DNA from: Metallyticus violacea
Lineage: Eukaryota; Arthropoda; Insecta; Mantodea; Metallyticidae
Length of the DNA stretch: 64,000 nucleotides
Direction: 5' to 3'
Assembly: GCA_030762175.1 (NCBI GenBank)
Contig: CM060833.1
Span: forward strand, 160,925,501 to 160,989,500
Shown: one piece after another, positions 12,491-23,180 of the stretch
How positions within the stretch are numbered: position 1 is the stretch's first letter
How the letters are laid out: every line of letters starts with the position of its first letter
Program-made: the position numbers and the translations under genes
The notes under the pieces: model-generated
Database searches by the model: none
What the model was told of the DNA's origin: nothing
What the model saw: the letters and a program-made list of their open reading frames with translations, nothing else

Positions 12491-13784
12491 ATTTAAAAAA
12501 AATTAAATAACTAACTGATTTTGATTTAATGAAAGAAAAAGAAAATTACAGGTTTATTCCCACTAAGATAAAGTATTTATCCATGTTATTGAATTTGTAT
12601 TTTGACAAAACTTAAATAATACATCGCAAGTCTACTTTCATAAAAGGAGCCACATATATATTCAACAAAACTCAAATTAATACATAATGAACTACACCTA
12701 ACCTTACTAATCATAATTGTAACAAAGACTACATTTGATAAAAACAAATGGAGGGAATTTTTTTTAAGTGTTAAGGATACCTTATCAAAGAATATCAAAA
12801 TTTTATTATGCATGGTATTTTAATAAAAAACTAGTTGTCTACATTGAGTTATAGATGGATGATCATATTAACTATAACAGGAATGAAACATTTAAAGGAA
12901 ATGGCTAGAAAAAACTACTAGCAATCTAAACCATCTTTTGTGTGAGAACTCTGAGTACTAGTCATTTGAATAAGCATAACTTTTGAATTCATGTGACCTG
13001 AAAGTTAATTTTACATTTAGCTTTCGATGAAGTCCTTTATTACCCAAATGAAAATTTGTGTTGTTCCTATGCACCTTAATTAGAAACATGAAATAATGAA
13101 AGCATTATTTCTGATAAATAGGATATTTTTGTCACTGGAAAATTACTTGTAAGAGCAAAATATTTTTAAAAAACACATACCTTCTCATTTGTTGTGGCTA
13201 CTCAAACATTTTTCTATTCTTGATTACATTGATCATCTCAGTGGCAACCTGTTCACCAGCTTTCATTAAAGTATCCTTAAGGACAGAGGCTGCCATATTT
13301 GTGCATAAAGCATATATTAAGCACTTGGGCTTAATTTTGCAGTTTAATCTTCAAAGTCTTTCTGTGTTCATTTATACGTTTATCTAGTACACTCTCCATG
13401 ATCACATTCATTTAAGTTCATCTTGCATCCCCTTCCCCTGCACCCTAATACCTTACCAATCATTACCCTGAGAGTTCTGTTCTAATCATGTCACTTAGTA
13501 ATTGTATTGTACTATGAGATTATGTGCGCACTTTAGAATGATACTTATCTGAAATAGCATGTGAATTGTGTACCTACTCTTGTTTCCATTTCATTTATAC
13601 ACACCTTGTTTATGAGCTTTACCTATAATACCCTTAAGAGCATTTTCATTATTGTCTTATTTACAATTTATAAATTGTGTGTGTGTGTAGTATACAGAGA
13701 GATAAGTTATGGTGGTCTCTTGTGGATAAATGGTTCAATCTGATCATATTTTATTAATACATTGATGTCAGAAAATCCTCTCTC

Positions 13785-14090
13785 TCTTTTTTTAAAAGTT
13801 TATTTACAGGTGCTCTTTAACATCTCAGATCATCAGCATCCCATGCAATTCAGGGTGTGAAACGGCCGACAAATTTTGCTCAGAGGCCTCTTTTCACACG
13901 CTTGAGGTTCTTTATTATGCCGTAAATGTACGACATGGGACCCACGGCTTTACTTCCCTTCCGAAGGAAGCGATACTTAGGATTTTTACGCCCAAAAAAA
14001 TCCATCGGTCCTGGCCGGGATCGACCTCATGCTCTTAGGTTTCGGAGGCAAGTGTAGTGTGTTAACCACTACATCACCAGAACCGACAGA
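13785..14090 (-). repeat. SINE family A copy (minus)
   Basis: A well preserved copy in reverse: tail at left (TTTTTTTAAAAGTTTATTTAC), core CGGCCGACAAATTTTGCTCAG, and at the right a tRNA-like head with A-box-like GGTGATGTAGTGGTTAACAC and B-box-like AGGTCGATCCCGG read on the minus strand. A short CAGAAAAT match flanks both sides and may be the target duplication. Confidence 0.85.
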
Positions 14091-15378
14091 AAATACTTTG
14101 TTTATATACTAGGACCTATGAAACGTAAAGAAGGATGCTTGTAACAACCTACAGAACTGTGGGAGTAGCAGAAAATTTGTTTTTTTATATAATGCAGTTT
14201 GCTGACCGTACTTAAAAGAGTATTTTAGTTTTTTCCTCATTTGTGTGACAGTTAACAACTGTAAATGGACTATGGTGGACATATACACTGATACAGACTA
14301 CAAAAAGATGCCTCTCATCTATGGGACAGATCAGACTGCAGTACTTTTGACTTTTCAAAAGCAGCCTTAAACACCTTACATATAAAGCATCTGCACCCCA
14401 ACCACCAACAGAAGAGCTATGCAATGGGACCAAATGACTTTGCTCTTCATCTCAACTTTTGCAGATGGCTGTACTATGCATGCACTGCTTATGCTTTATC
14501 TTGTTTTCTGATGAGTCTACCTTAACCAGGAATGGCATTTTTGACTCCAGAAACAGCAGACTTCTCACTTCTCACATGTCATACCCCAATACCAACACTG
14601 CGTCTCAATGTTTGAGCAGAAATTATCAATAGCCATCTAATCAGTCCTTAACTTTTACCTCTGTGGCTTACTGGTGACATTTACCAAACATTTCTTTATG
14701 AAATACCTTACTTGAGCTGCTGAAATGATGTCATTAAATGTTCCAGCATCATACTGTCCAAGCACACATTATTAATGTCCATGAGTATTGGGATGAATCC
14801 TTTGTCAATGGATCAACTTGATATAGACATATTTGGCCCCTTGCTTCTCTGAGTTGAATTCTTTGCAATTCTTTCTATAGAGTCATATGCAAAACCTGAT
14901 GCACAAGACTCCAATGGAGACAGAAGTGCCAAAAAGTAATGTTTTCAGACATTGGTGTATTAACAAAATATGATCAGATTGGACCCATCTTAAGTGGACT
15001 CATGGTTTCCCTCCCCCATGACAGTTAAAGAAGTGTCATAAATAAACCAAACCTACTGGATAATTGTGCAAAAATGTAAATTTCCATACCTCAAATTTTC
15101 TCAATTCTTCATTTCTCAATGAGTCAGTATTTTCAAGATATATGAACAATATCATTGCTTTCAGTAAGTAGACTTGCCAAGCCCACAACTGTAAATTTGG
15201 CTACCTAATATGTTTAACATAAAATTCACACAAAAATCTTAAATCTTTTCAATAAATTTGACTAGCAATTAAAGATAAATTGCTTTAAGATCATATCCAG
15301 TTAATTCATAGAATTATAAGTGCCTTTTCAGTATAGCTGATGTTGACATTTGACTTTATATTATTTATTCATATGTAG

Positions 15379-15985
15379 ATGGTTCGCATGGTGACGCAGC
15401 AAGGGGCAGGCATGGTGCCCATAGGAGCAGTTCCCACATCAATGAGTTATCATCATGAATCACCTGGACCACAACCTCCACCAGGACCACATCAGCTGCA
15501 ATACATGTCTCCTGCCCCACCTGCAGCAATGGGTCCTCCACATCACGCTCATCCACACCATCCTCACCCACATCATCATGCACACCCTCCTCCTCCACCA
15601 GGTCCCTCTCAGCAGGGTCCACCAAATCCAGGTGGTCCTTCTCCAGCCCAAGGAGCCACTCCAAATCCTCCAGGACCCCCACACACACCTGTAGGGGCTC
15701 CCAGTGCAGCTGCTGCAGCAGGTGGTGCAGCATATCATCATCATCCTCAAGCAGGACATTCCCAGAGTCCAGCTGGGGCTCCACCAGCCACCTATCAGCA
15801 ACCTCCTCCTGGTCCTCCTCAAGGGCATCCCCCTAGTGGGCCCCCACATACATTTCCAATTATGTGTCCAATTCTGCCAGCAGGACAATTACCACCTGGT
15901 GCACACACACCTCATCATCCTATGATGCAACCCACTAGCATGCAACAGGCCGCAGTTCAGTATCTTCATCATCATCAGCACCAAG
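15379..15985 (+). CDS. ATXN2: Ataxin-2, large C-terminal proline/histidine-rich exon
   Basis: The acceptor is ATATGTAG ending at 15378 and the donor is GGTAAT with GT at 15986-15987. The exon is 607 nt (202 codons plus one base), open throughout. It starts MVRMVTQQGAGMVPIGA, matching the position of the ARMMAPP... segment of vertebrate Ataxin-2. It continues with a His/Pro block (HHAHPHHPHPHHHAHPPPPP), PGP/GPP runs, a short Ala tract, and a Gln/His-rich end (VQYLHHHQHQ). This is the disordered C-terminal region, which in the family supports RNP-granule assembly. Base composition is much more GC-rich than the flanking introns, as expected for a retained coding exon in this genome. Long open frames on the opposite strand here are shadows of the proline and histidine codons. 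Confidence 0.88.
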
Positions 15986-17520
15986 GTAATTACAACTAGC
16001 TTGCACATGTTTTTGCTCTGTAACTTTTGAATGTTAAGGCTTTAAGCTCATTCAGCTTATCACTATGAAACTGTTCATTAAAAGGTTATGAATTATTTTA
16101 ATATTTTTATTTAGATAGAATTGTGATGTTTCATAACATGCATGTGTTATTTGAAATAGGACATTTTTTTCAATTAGAAGATCCAGCGGGAGGGATGGAT
16201 ATGCTATCGTAAAATTACCTTATAACCAGAACCAGGAAGTTCAGACATTTATTTTGGTTAAAATAGACAGCAAAAGGCATTTAAAATGCTGAAAATAGGC
16301 ATTTATTAAAAGGGAAAACAGAATAATATCGCTCATTTATTAATGAAAATATGTATTTAAGATACTTCATAATGTATACTTCATAGAACAAAATAAGTGC
16401 AAAACTTGAACATTCACCAACAAAATCACATCCAATTTAGCAAAGTGGGTATTTCAAATGATAAAGGAAAACATAATTAACAAAATCAAAAACATTAATG
16501 TGAATGAACTTAATTGCATCAATCAGAATGTGTTTTCTTTATACATGCCAGATTAGCCAAGGGAGGATGATAATTTCAACATCTTCTTAAGGTAAAATTG
16601 TGTTCATAGTTGAAGTACAGGCATTGCCAGTTGTAATACATGACATGAAACACTGTAAGCAAACAAGGTATAAGTAAAGCTGTTAGTTTTTAAACCCATA
16701 AAATAATACCAGGGACCTTCAAGAAAAGCTTTTATCAAGCTCAGGTACAAAGCACAATAGGAGAGCAAAGCTGTTAACCTTTTCATTGTTTCTATTGTTT
16801 GTCCTGTTACTTATCCATGAGTCATAGAGACTGACTTTTCAGTTCATCCTTAACAGGTATTTAAAAGGAGAAAGAAAATTTGAAAAGGGCAAAAGCTATC
16901 CATGGTTATCACCTTTAGCACAAATGTTCTATTATATTTGATAGCCATAAAGGTATTTCATATCTAACTTTGCAAGTACCAATATTTGCCTTTCCACTGC
17001 ATTTCTGTCAATCTCTCTGTCTCTATTTCATGCTGCTTCTTTCCATTTATTACACTATAAGTGTTCTCATGCTGAGTTTTATCCATTGAAAAACTGAACT
17101 TGGACATGTACTATCAGTAAGGTCGTTATAATGATAATGAAGATGTATTAGTGGAAAACTGTTTTTAAGTTAAATAATGAGCCATTTTAAAACTATTTCA
17201 CAGCACACATTTGCATTTATTGCTGAGCAAATAGTATTTCATTTATTATTTGTTTGGTTTTACCAGTTTACCAAAACTCTTACTTCAATATAGTTGATTC
17301 TAAAGACATAGTAATTTTAGAAATACATTATTTCAAATGACAATCCATTGCAAGATGGAAGCCTCCCAAAATAATAAAGGTTTAAAAGCTGAGGGTATAA
17401 ATAATATAAATATTACTTAAGTATATTTCAAAATTCTGTTCTTTGAGTAAACATAAATTTAACATTTTAAAAAAATTGAGTCCAGATTGTAACATACATA
17501 CCACTAAAATTCAATAAAAT

Positions 17521-17562
17521 GGAACACTAGTTTTGGGAGCCATTGCTCCTATCATCAGTTCC
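17521..17562 (-). ncRNA. Hammerhead-like motif, mutated mirror copy
   Basis: The left-arm counterpart read on the minus strand: GGAA, CUGAUGA, UA, GGAG, CAAUGG, CUCC, then CAAAAC-UA-GUG and UUCC. Stems I and II are intact, but G12 is A and the residue before the cleavage site is G instead of A/C/U, both expected to abolish cleavage. Confidence 0.5.
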
Positions 17563-17649
17563 TGGTCGACTGCCGGCCTCGCTGTTTGTGGTAGAACAAT
17601 TCATCTCTGGTGGAGGTTTACCACAAACAGCGAGGCCGGCAGTCGACCA

Positions 17650-17691
17650 GGAACTGACGATAGGAGCAATGACTCCCGAAACTAGTCTTCC
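17650..17691 (+). ncRNA. Hammerhead ribozyme-like motif, nearly complete core
   Basis: In order on +: stem I strand GGAA (17650-17653), CUGACGA (17654-17660), UA, stem II GGAG (17663-17666), loop CAAUGA, CUCC (17673-17676), C, GAAA (17678-17681), C-UA-G forming a two-pair stem III with a UA loop (A17681-U17686, C17682-G17685), the GUC cleavage triplet (17685-17687), then UUCC (17688-17691) closing stem I. Core positions C3, U4, G5, A6, G8, A9, G12, A13, A14, A15.1, U16.1 and C17 are all present. The only departure is the unpaired UA/C at the base of stem II. The tiny stem III is the form reported for Penelope-linked hammerheads. Activity is not shown. Confidence 0.6.
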
Positions 17692-18149
17692 AATTTATTG
17701 AATTTTAGTGGTGTGTATGTTACAATTGCGACTCAATTTTTTTAAAATGTTAATATTTGATATTACTGTTACAAAAGTTCACTATATTTTATACAAACGT
17801 AAATTTTCTTGGAATACTGACATAATATCCATTCACTGGCAAAAAAAAACCGATCACTCAGAATAGTTAGTTAAATAGTTAAATAAAGTTTAAATCTAAA
17901 TTTCAAAATAATTCCAGAAATAACATTCTTGTAAACTCTCATTTTAAGATATATATTATTGAACTTGTAATACAGCAATTTGAGTTGTTTTTATCAATTT
18001 TGAGACATCCTCTTAAACAAAAGAAGTGTACATTTTGCCAAAATTTTTATTTAACTTTTATGCTCAATATTTGCCACTAAACTTCACTAACATTGAAAAT
18101 GGTAATGATATTGATGCACACAACTTAAGTTCATCCAAAAAATAATAAA

Positions 18150-18725
18150 ACAAACATTCAGTATCTGGTGTGCCCCTCTAGCCTTAATTATGGTGCCATT
18201 CTCCCGAGCATGGGTTCGATTAGAATTCTAATGTCTCTTTGGTTGATATTATATTCGTCTTGGAGGGCCACCTGGAGTTCCTGTAAAGTTCTTGTAACAG
18301 GATTACGACCTTGGAAGCATCTATCCAACCAATCCCAGAGATGTTCTTTAGGGGATTACATTGGAGCTGAGAGCCGGAAAATTGAGTCAAACAATCCCCA
18401 GTTGTCAAGATACTGCGATACAATATGACCTGTTTGTGGACGAGCATTGTTGTGAATGAATTCATCTCCAAAAATGGAGTATAGGGCACTACATGATCTT
18501 GTTCTCCAAGGCGTCATTGAACAATCCTCTTGCATGTAAATGATTCCAAGTTTCAGTCGCTTTTGTATGGCAGTTTCTTAGAAACTGGGAGACGGGAAAG
18601 CAATCATTTCTAGATGTAGTCTTCCTTTTTCTGCCAGATTAATTTCTTCTGGAGTAACTCTGTGTTTCTCGGAACCATTTCACAGCCATAGTGCATGTCT
18701 ATAGTTGTAGCAGCTTAACAGAGGC
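18150..18725 (-). pseudogene. Tc1-like transposase C-terminal fossil
   Basis: The minus strand ends with PKEHLWDWLDRCFQGRNPVT followed by LQELQVALQDEYNINQRDIR and a short tail, the EHLWD.LDR...R..P..T..EL...L..EW..I pattern of Tc1-family C termini. Upstream sequence can be read only as broken pieces, and the expected SPDLNPI before EH is degraded. Confidence 0.65.
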
Positions 18726-18995
18726 TGCATCCATTATGAATCAAGATGACAGTCTAGCAACATCAAGACATGATTTCAACTGAACTTGAGGATAAACTGA
18801 GAAACTAACCATAACTCATTTCAAATAGAATGAGCTCCAGTTTTCAAACTGAAGTGATGCAATGAAACAATAAAATTTCTTTTGATTAAAATTAAAATGT
18901 AAATTGTACCTTGCAGTGAAGCTAATCATATAATTGATATTGTATGAATCAGTTGAACTACACACTCTGAATGCTTCACTTACTTGTCATAATGT

Positions 18996-19036
18996 ATGGA
19001 ACCGGTTTGGAGAACATTTAGTTCTCATCTTCAGCC
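18996..19036 (-). ncRNA. Hammerhead-like motif (left arm of 18928-19470)
   Basis: Read on minus: UGG, CUGAAGA (19034-19028), U, stem II GAGAAC with loop UAAAU and GUUCUC (six perfect pairs), then CAAAC-CG-GUU and CCA. The A13-A14-A15.1 run and the short stem III are kept but G12 is C. Stem I is about three pairs. Confidence 0.4.
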
Positions 19037-19362
19037 AGACTAAAGTTCAACTTTTGGATCATTTGTTGAGCTGTGGGAATGTGTATTCTGCTCTGGTGGT
19101 GGTGTGATAATCAGCAGTAGCACATCATTTTTGAACACAAAATCACGACATAACAAATAAAGCAAAATTATTAAAATCAGTACAAGGACCTACAGAACTA
19201 GCAACCTGGGAGAAAATCTACATCTACAAATACAAAGACAGTCTAATCAACTTCGACACTATCGGAGATGAAAACATAAACTACAAGTTTATCACACCAC
19301 CACCAGAGCAGAATACACATTCCCACAGCTCAACAAATGATCCAACAATTAAATTTTAACCT

Positions 19363-19402
19363 GACTGAAGATGAGAACTAAATGTTCTTGGAACTGATTC
19401 CA
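19363..19402 (+). ncRNA. Hammerhead-like motif (right arm of 18928-19470), decayed
   Basis: CUGAAGA (19365-19371), U, GAGAAC, UAAAU, GUUCUU, then GGAAC-UG-AUUCC. Stem II is kept with one G-U pair; the GAAA and GUC elements are altered. It is the inverted partner of the motif at 18996-19036. Confidence 0.35.
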
Positions 19403-20236
19403 TACATTATGATAAGTGAAGCATTAAGAGTGTATAGTTCAACTGAATCATACATGATATCAATTATATGTCTTTTAATGTTTATGCTCATGCTCAGCGC
19501 TATAACACCATCAAGTGGGATAAAATGCATTGTTAGTCTATAAGTGGAGGTAAGAAGTAATCACTCATTAAACTAGCTAATACATCCAAGAAAATAATTA
19601 ACCACATTTACCAATGGCACATATCCATAACTCCACTCAAAATTAGTTTAAACTTAAAAATCAACCCCTTTTTTTTTTCTTCTTTTTTTTTTTCTTCTCT
19701 TTTCCTCCCTCCCTCTCTTTCTCTATCTCATCTTTATCTTTGGGGAGGGGGGGCAGTGGGTGTACAAGGGTCATTCAAATGTTTCTTTGTGCTGTAAAGC
19801 TCTGTTCTTTTTACTATGCATATGAAAACTGCAGTATATATCTGTATAGTATACATTCTTTCACGATTTCTCCACGTAAATTTTGACATTGTTGAGGCTT
19901 TTGTTCTAGTGCCTCGAAAGTTTATCCACTTCTGAACTCAGATATTTAAATACTGTTCTCACAGTGACTGTCCTGACTTCAGCATAAGTTTGAAAATGCT
20001 AACCTTGCAATTCTTTCTACAGTGATGGGAACAGAATTAAGTTTCAAAAATGTGTACTTAGCCATTAGCAAATGTGTTGCACCATCTGCAGACATAAAAT
20101 TACTGTATATAGCAACAATTAGTGGATTGCACTAAGGGTACACCTATTTACCCACTCATACTGGATCATCAGTGATTGCTTCTTCCTTGAAATGTCTCCA
20201 ACATACTTATACTATGACATTCATTAGTGTTGCCGG

Positions 20237-20530
20237 GTCAAAATTATTGGCATATTATTGTCTTACAAGGACTTTGTCTAGGAAGCAAAAGACAAAAGGC
20301 GTTGTGTATAAACTCTGATATTGCTCTTTTTTCTTGACATCAATCAGCTTCTTTGTTTATGCTTTTGATAAACTATAAATTGTCAGGTCAAAATTATTGG
20401 CATATTATTGTCTCACAAGGACTTTGTGTAGGAAACAAAAGACAAAAGGCATTGTGTATAAACTCTGATATTGCTCTGTTTTCTTGACATCATTCAGCTT
20501 CTTTGTTTATGCTTTTGATAAACTATAACT
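20237..20530. repeat. Tandem duplication, about 150-base unit
   Basis: The unit starting GTCAAAATTATTGGCATATT at 20237 recurs at 20387 with a handful of differences, each copy ending GCTTTTGATAAACTATAA. Confidence 0.9.
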
Positions 20531-20600
20531 TTTATTAAATATTATCCCTTATACATCAGAAGTGATGCATGGACATATTGTGGGAAAGTGGGAAACATGG
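20491..20600 (+). repeat. Left copy of a distant inverted repeat (partner 23598-23720)
   Basis: CATTCAGCTTCTTTGTTTATG through ATCAGAAGTGATGCATGGACATA has its reverse complement at 23598-23720. The pair encloses both Penelope-related copies, so they may be termini of a larger element or an older local inversion-duplication. Confidence 0.65.
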
Positions 20601-21069
20601 AAAATATTTCTATTTTATAACTTTAATTGGAATACTACACAAAAATAATAAAATTGCAATTTAAAAATGACATCATGGCCTTCTTTATTATTCATAGATG
20701 CCCATAATCTTTAAACCCTTTTTGCTCATTTCCATAATAAAAGCCAATGACATTCTCAAGTATCTCTCTCCTTGTTTTACAGTAATATTTGCCAAGGATA
20801 CAAAGTTATTCTTTACCAACAAGAGTAAATGACACAGCTGCACCTTCAGTACTGCAGTAAAAAATATGAACTATATGAACAATCTAATCAGTAAAAGGCA
20901 ACAAAAACATCTTACAATTTTACAAATGGTATCACCACTGACTCACTTAATGTCACAAAATATAATAATGTGATAAATAAAGTAGTAAATGCCCGATTTT
21001 TAGAAATTGCTGTTGATTCTAATCTAAACTGGGATGACAAGTCAACAGCCAGTCACTCAAACTATTAAA

Positions 21070-21404
21070 ACTATCATATAACAAATTATTTATGAGGAAG
21101 TCACTCAAAATTTACCAATTTTATTCCACTTACTTGGTCTGCACGGTTCCACTGGCAGCTTTCCAGCGTGGTATGATGCAGCTCTTTGGATTTTATAAAC
21201 TTTTTGATGAGGTTGCTGTTGTTTGAAAGATAAAAATTTAGTTTATAAAATCCAAAGAGCGACATCTTATATCATGCTTGAAAGCTGACATTGGAACCGT
21301 GCTGGCGATGAAGGAAATTTGCCTTTGAAACATGTCCAAGTAAGTGGAATAAAACTAGTGAAATTTGAGTGACTTCCTCATAAATAATTTGTTATATGAT
21401 ACTA
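21070..21404. mobile_element. Short Penelope-related inverted-repeat derivative
   Basis: Outer arms CATATAACAAATTATTTATGAGGAAGTCACTCAAA (left) and its complement (right), inner arms around TCCAAAGAGC. The sequence TTCCACTTACTTGGAC / GTCCAAGTAAGTGGAA at the arms is shared with the ends of the GIY-YIG element at 22101-23180, so this looks like an internally deleted relative without coding sequence. Confidence 0.65.
21303..21340 (+). ncRNA. Hammerhead-like motif in the short Penelope derivative
   Basis: CGAUGA (a damaged CUGAUGA) at 21306-21311, AGG, loop, CCU, then UUGAAAC-AU-GUC (21325-21336): GAAA, a C-G closed AU loop and the GUC triplet are all present. Stem I can form only two pairs. Probably inactive. 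Confidence 0.4.
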
Positions 21405-22100
21405 TGTTTCGCATTCAAGTAACTTGCTCACTAGGCATCCTCCTCGAAAGCCATCTACTTTAGCTATGTCCATTCTGTTTTTATTTTAAGAAAAACACAG
21501 ATTACCACACTTACTTTACCAGAACAATTAATCACATACATTTAATATCTCAACAAACCTCTAAAAACTTGAAAAGCATAGAACATGTTGGTGTATAGCT
21601 ATACATGCAACTTTGTATTAATTTAATGCACTTAAGTTATAAGAAGTTTAGGACAGAAACAATTAAAATATTATTAAAGAATTAATATTACTCTTTAGCC
21701 AATTGTATATATATATATATTTATCTGTCAATAGTTTTAAGGGAAGATATGAGTTTGATTAATGTGATGAAACCAAAGATGGTAAACAACTAGTTTGTTT
21801 TAATGTGCATTGTAACTTTACGTAATGATATGTGATTATACAAGCATTTCAGCAGCATTGTTTATCAGAACATGAAACAATTTGACATTGAAATTTATAC
21901 ATCTACTAAGTGCATTTTGAATGTTTGTATAATTTAATAAAGTAGTATTTGTGTAATTAATGAATTGGTATTTAAACCAGGCGGAAACTTAATTTTGGCT
22001 TCTAATGTGGTGAAGGCATGTATTTTTGTAATACAGACAGTGAGTATACTAATCTAATCCATGCAGTTTAAAGCAGAAATTTTTACAGTGAAATGTATAA

Positions 22101-23180
22101 TTTTGCAATTTTTACGAAGAAATCACTCTAATTTCCCCTCATTTGGACATAATTTGAAGGCTGTTGTCTTCATCATCAGAATGATTCCACTGTCAGCTTC
22201 CCAGCATGGTATTAAGATGGTGCTCTGTAGATTTTACAAGTTTAGTGATGAGGTTACTGTTGTTTGGAAGATCAAAATTAACTAAATTTTCTTTGCTTTT
22301 GTTTATGAATATCTTTTCACATATTTTTAATTCTGTAGGTTTTTGAAGAGCTTTTAAGAATTTGATTCATTTTGGAGTTTATATGTATATGATATGCAAT
22401 TTCTAATTTCTCCATGTGTTTATATTTTACATTTCTCATGTGTTCCATAAACTGTAGGGTAATGTTTCCTGTTCGTTTTGCCTATATATTTCATATTGCA
22501 GTCTCTGCAACTGATTTCATAAATGCCTGATTGCCTTTTTTTTTTCCCCCTCTCCCCCTTCCCTGACTGAATTTTGTCTGTTGTGTTGATTTTGTAAATT
22601 TTTTTATTCACCAGAACTATTTTGTAGCCATTTTTCTGTGCTATATCTATGGTTTTTTATACTCTAATTTGTATTCTGTCTTGGTTTTGGTAGGTTTGTT
22701 AATCTAAATGTGAGGCAGTAAAATATTGCACATTGGTTGTTTTGAGTAATGACTGTTGTTTATTATACATATGGGTATCTTTTCTGAATATGCCAAATTC
22801 CAATATATTGGCATTTTTTGTAATTTTTATATCCAGGAAGGTAAGAACCTTATTGTTTTCTATCTCCATGTGAATTTAATGGTACTGTCTTGTAGGTTGA
22901 GTAGTTTTATTGCATCCTCTTTCCATTTTTCATTTAATATTGGAAAGAGATCATCTGCATAAATACCAACATCTGTATATATATGGAAAAGCATCAACTA
23001 ATTTTGTTTCTAGGAAACTCATGTACATATCTGCCAAGAATGGTGAGAGTGGAATGGGGTTCCTATGGTTTAAGGAACACATGAGAAATATAAAATATAA
23101 ACACACAGAGAAATCAGCAATGTCCAAGTAAGTGGAACAAAATTAGTGAAATTTGAGTGATTTCCTCAAAAATTGCAAAA
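22101..23180 (-). mobile_element. Penelope-like element (RT end plus GIY-YIG) with inverted termini
   Basis: On the minus strand the readable order is SPFLADMYMSFLETKLVDAF, a degraded YVDD region (LCR*S where a D-D pair is expected), IENNKVLTFLDIKITKNANI, FRKDTHMYNKQQSLLKTTNV, IDIAQKNGYKIVLVNKKIYK, then SGIYEISCRDCNMKYIGKTN. This is the RT C-terminal part, the usual spacer (LTFLDIxI) and a GIY-YIG nuclease start with the CxxC of Penelope-like elements. The nuclease is cut soon after KTNRKH and stops occur in the RT. Both ends carry inverted sequence (TTTTGCAATTTTT..GA.GAAATCACTC at 22101-22130; complement at 23150-23180), like the inverted terminal repeats known for Penelope-like insertions. 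Confidence 0.78.
22141..22184 (-). ncRNA. Hammerhead-like motif at the Penelope-like element end
   Basis: On the minus strand an intact CUGAUGA (22179-22173) is followed by stem II UGAAG (22172-22168), an eight-base loop, CUUCA (22159-22155), then AAUUAUGUCC. The AUGUC end equals that of the 21303-21340 copy, but the GAAA box is lost. Decayed. Confidence 0.35.

Larger units (their letters stand above)
2571..15378 (+). other. ATXN2: Atx2 intron between the 155-nt and 607-nt exons
   Basis: A 12.8-kb intron with phase-0 borders. Recognised contents are listed separately (4069-4200, 4515-4970, 7340-7560, 7586-8820, 11540-12490, 13785-14090). The stretches 2571-4060, 5000-7330, 8830-11500, 12490-13780 and 14095-15378 are AT-rich and I see no gene or identifiable repeat in them; short ORFs there look like chance. 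Confidence 0.75.
17463..17752. mobile_element. Long near-perfect hairpin carrying divergent hammerhead-like cores
   Basis: The left arm (from about 17463, AAAAAAATTGAGTCCAGATTGTAACATAC) and right arm (ending GTATGTTACAATTGCGACTCAATTTTTTT near 17748) are inverted copies of about 130 bases each, with only scattered differences. The apical part (TGCCGGCCTCGCTGTTTGTGGTA, and its complement) is GC-rich. The arms contain oppositely directed hammerhead-ribozyme-like cores (separate entries). No coding frame is present. This could be a nonautonomous derivative of a Penelope-like element, whose terminal repeats are known to carry such ribozymes, or another foldback element. Confidence 0.8.
18928..19470. 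mobile_element. Inverted-repeat cassette with Penelope-like C-terminal remnant
   Basis: Arms of about 190 bases (18928-19122 and 19283-19470) begin and end with ATATAATTGATAT and its complement. Arms contain hammerhead-like cores in opposite orientation. Between and into the right arm, + strand reads ELATWEKIYIYKYKDSLINF and then YKFITPPPEQN, resembling the short E-x-F/I-Y-I-Y-K region after the GIY-YIG domain of Penelope-like proteins. The protein match is weak; the inverted structure is clear. Confidence 0.6.

Noticed and set aside
15365..15888. Long minus-strand open frames (139 and 142 codons) opposite the Ataxin-2 exon
   Set aside because: They are produced by the proline/histidine codon pattern of the sense exon; the + frame is supported by splice sites and family resemblance.
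15455..15925. Other + frame ORFs inside the Ataxin-2 exon
   Set aside because: Out-of-frame shadows with no splice-compatible phase.
21188..21225. TGATGAGG...TTTGAAAGA as a hammerhead core
   Set aside because: No stem II can form between the boxes and no cleavage triplet follows; the motif at 21303-21340 is the better candidate.
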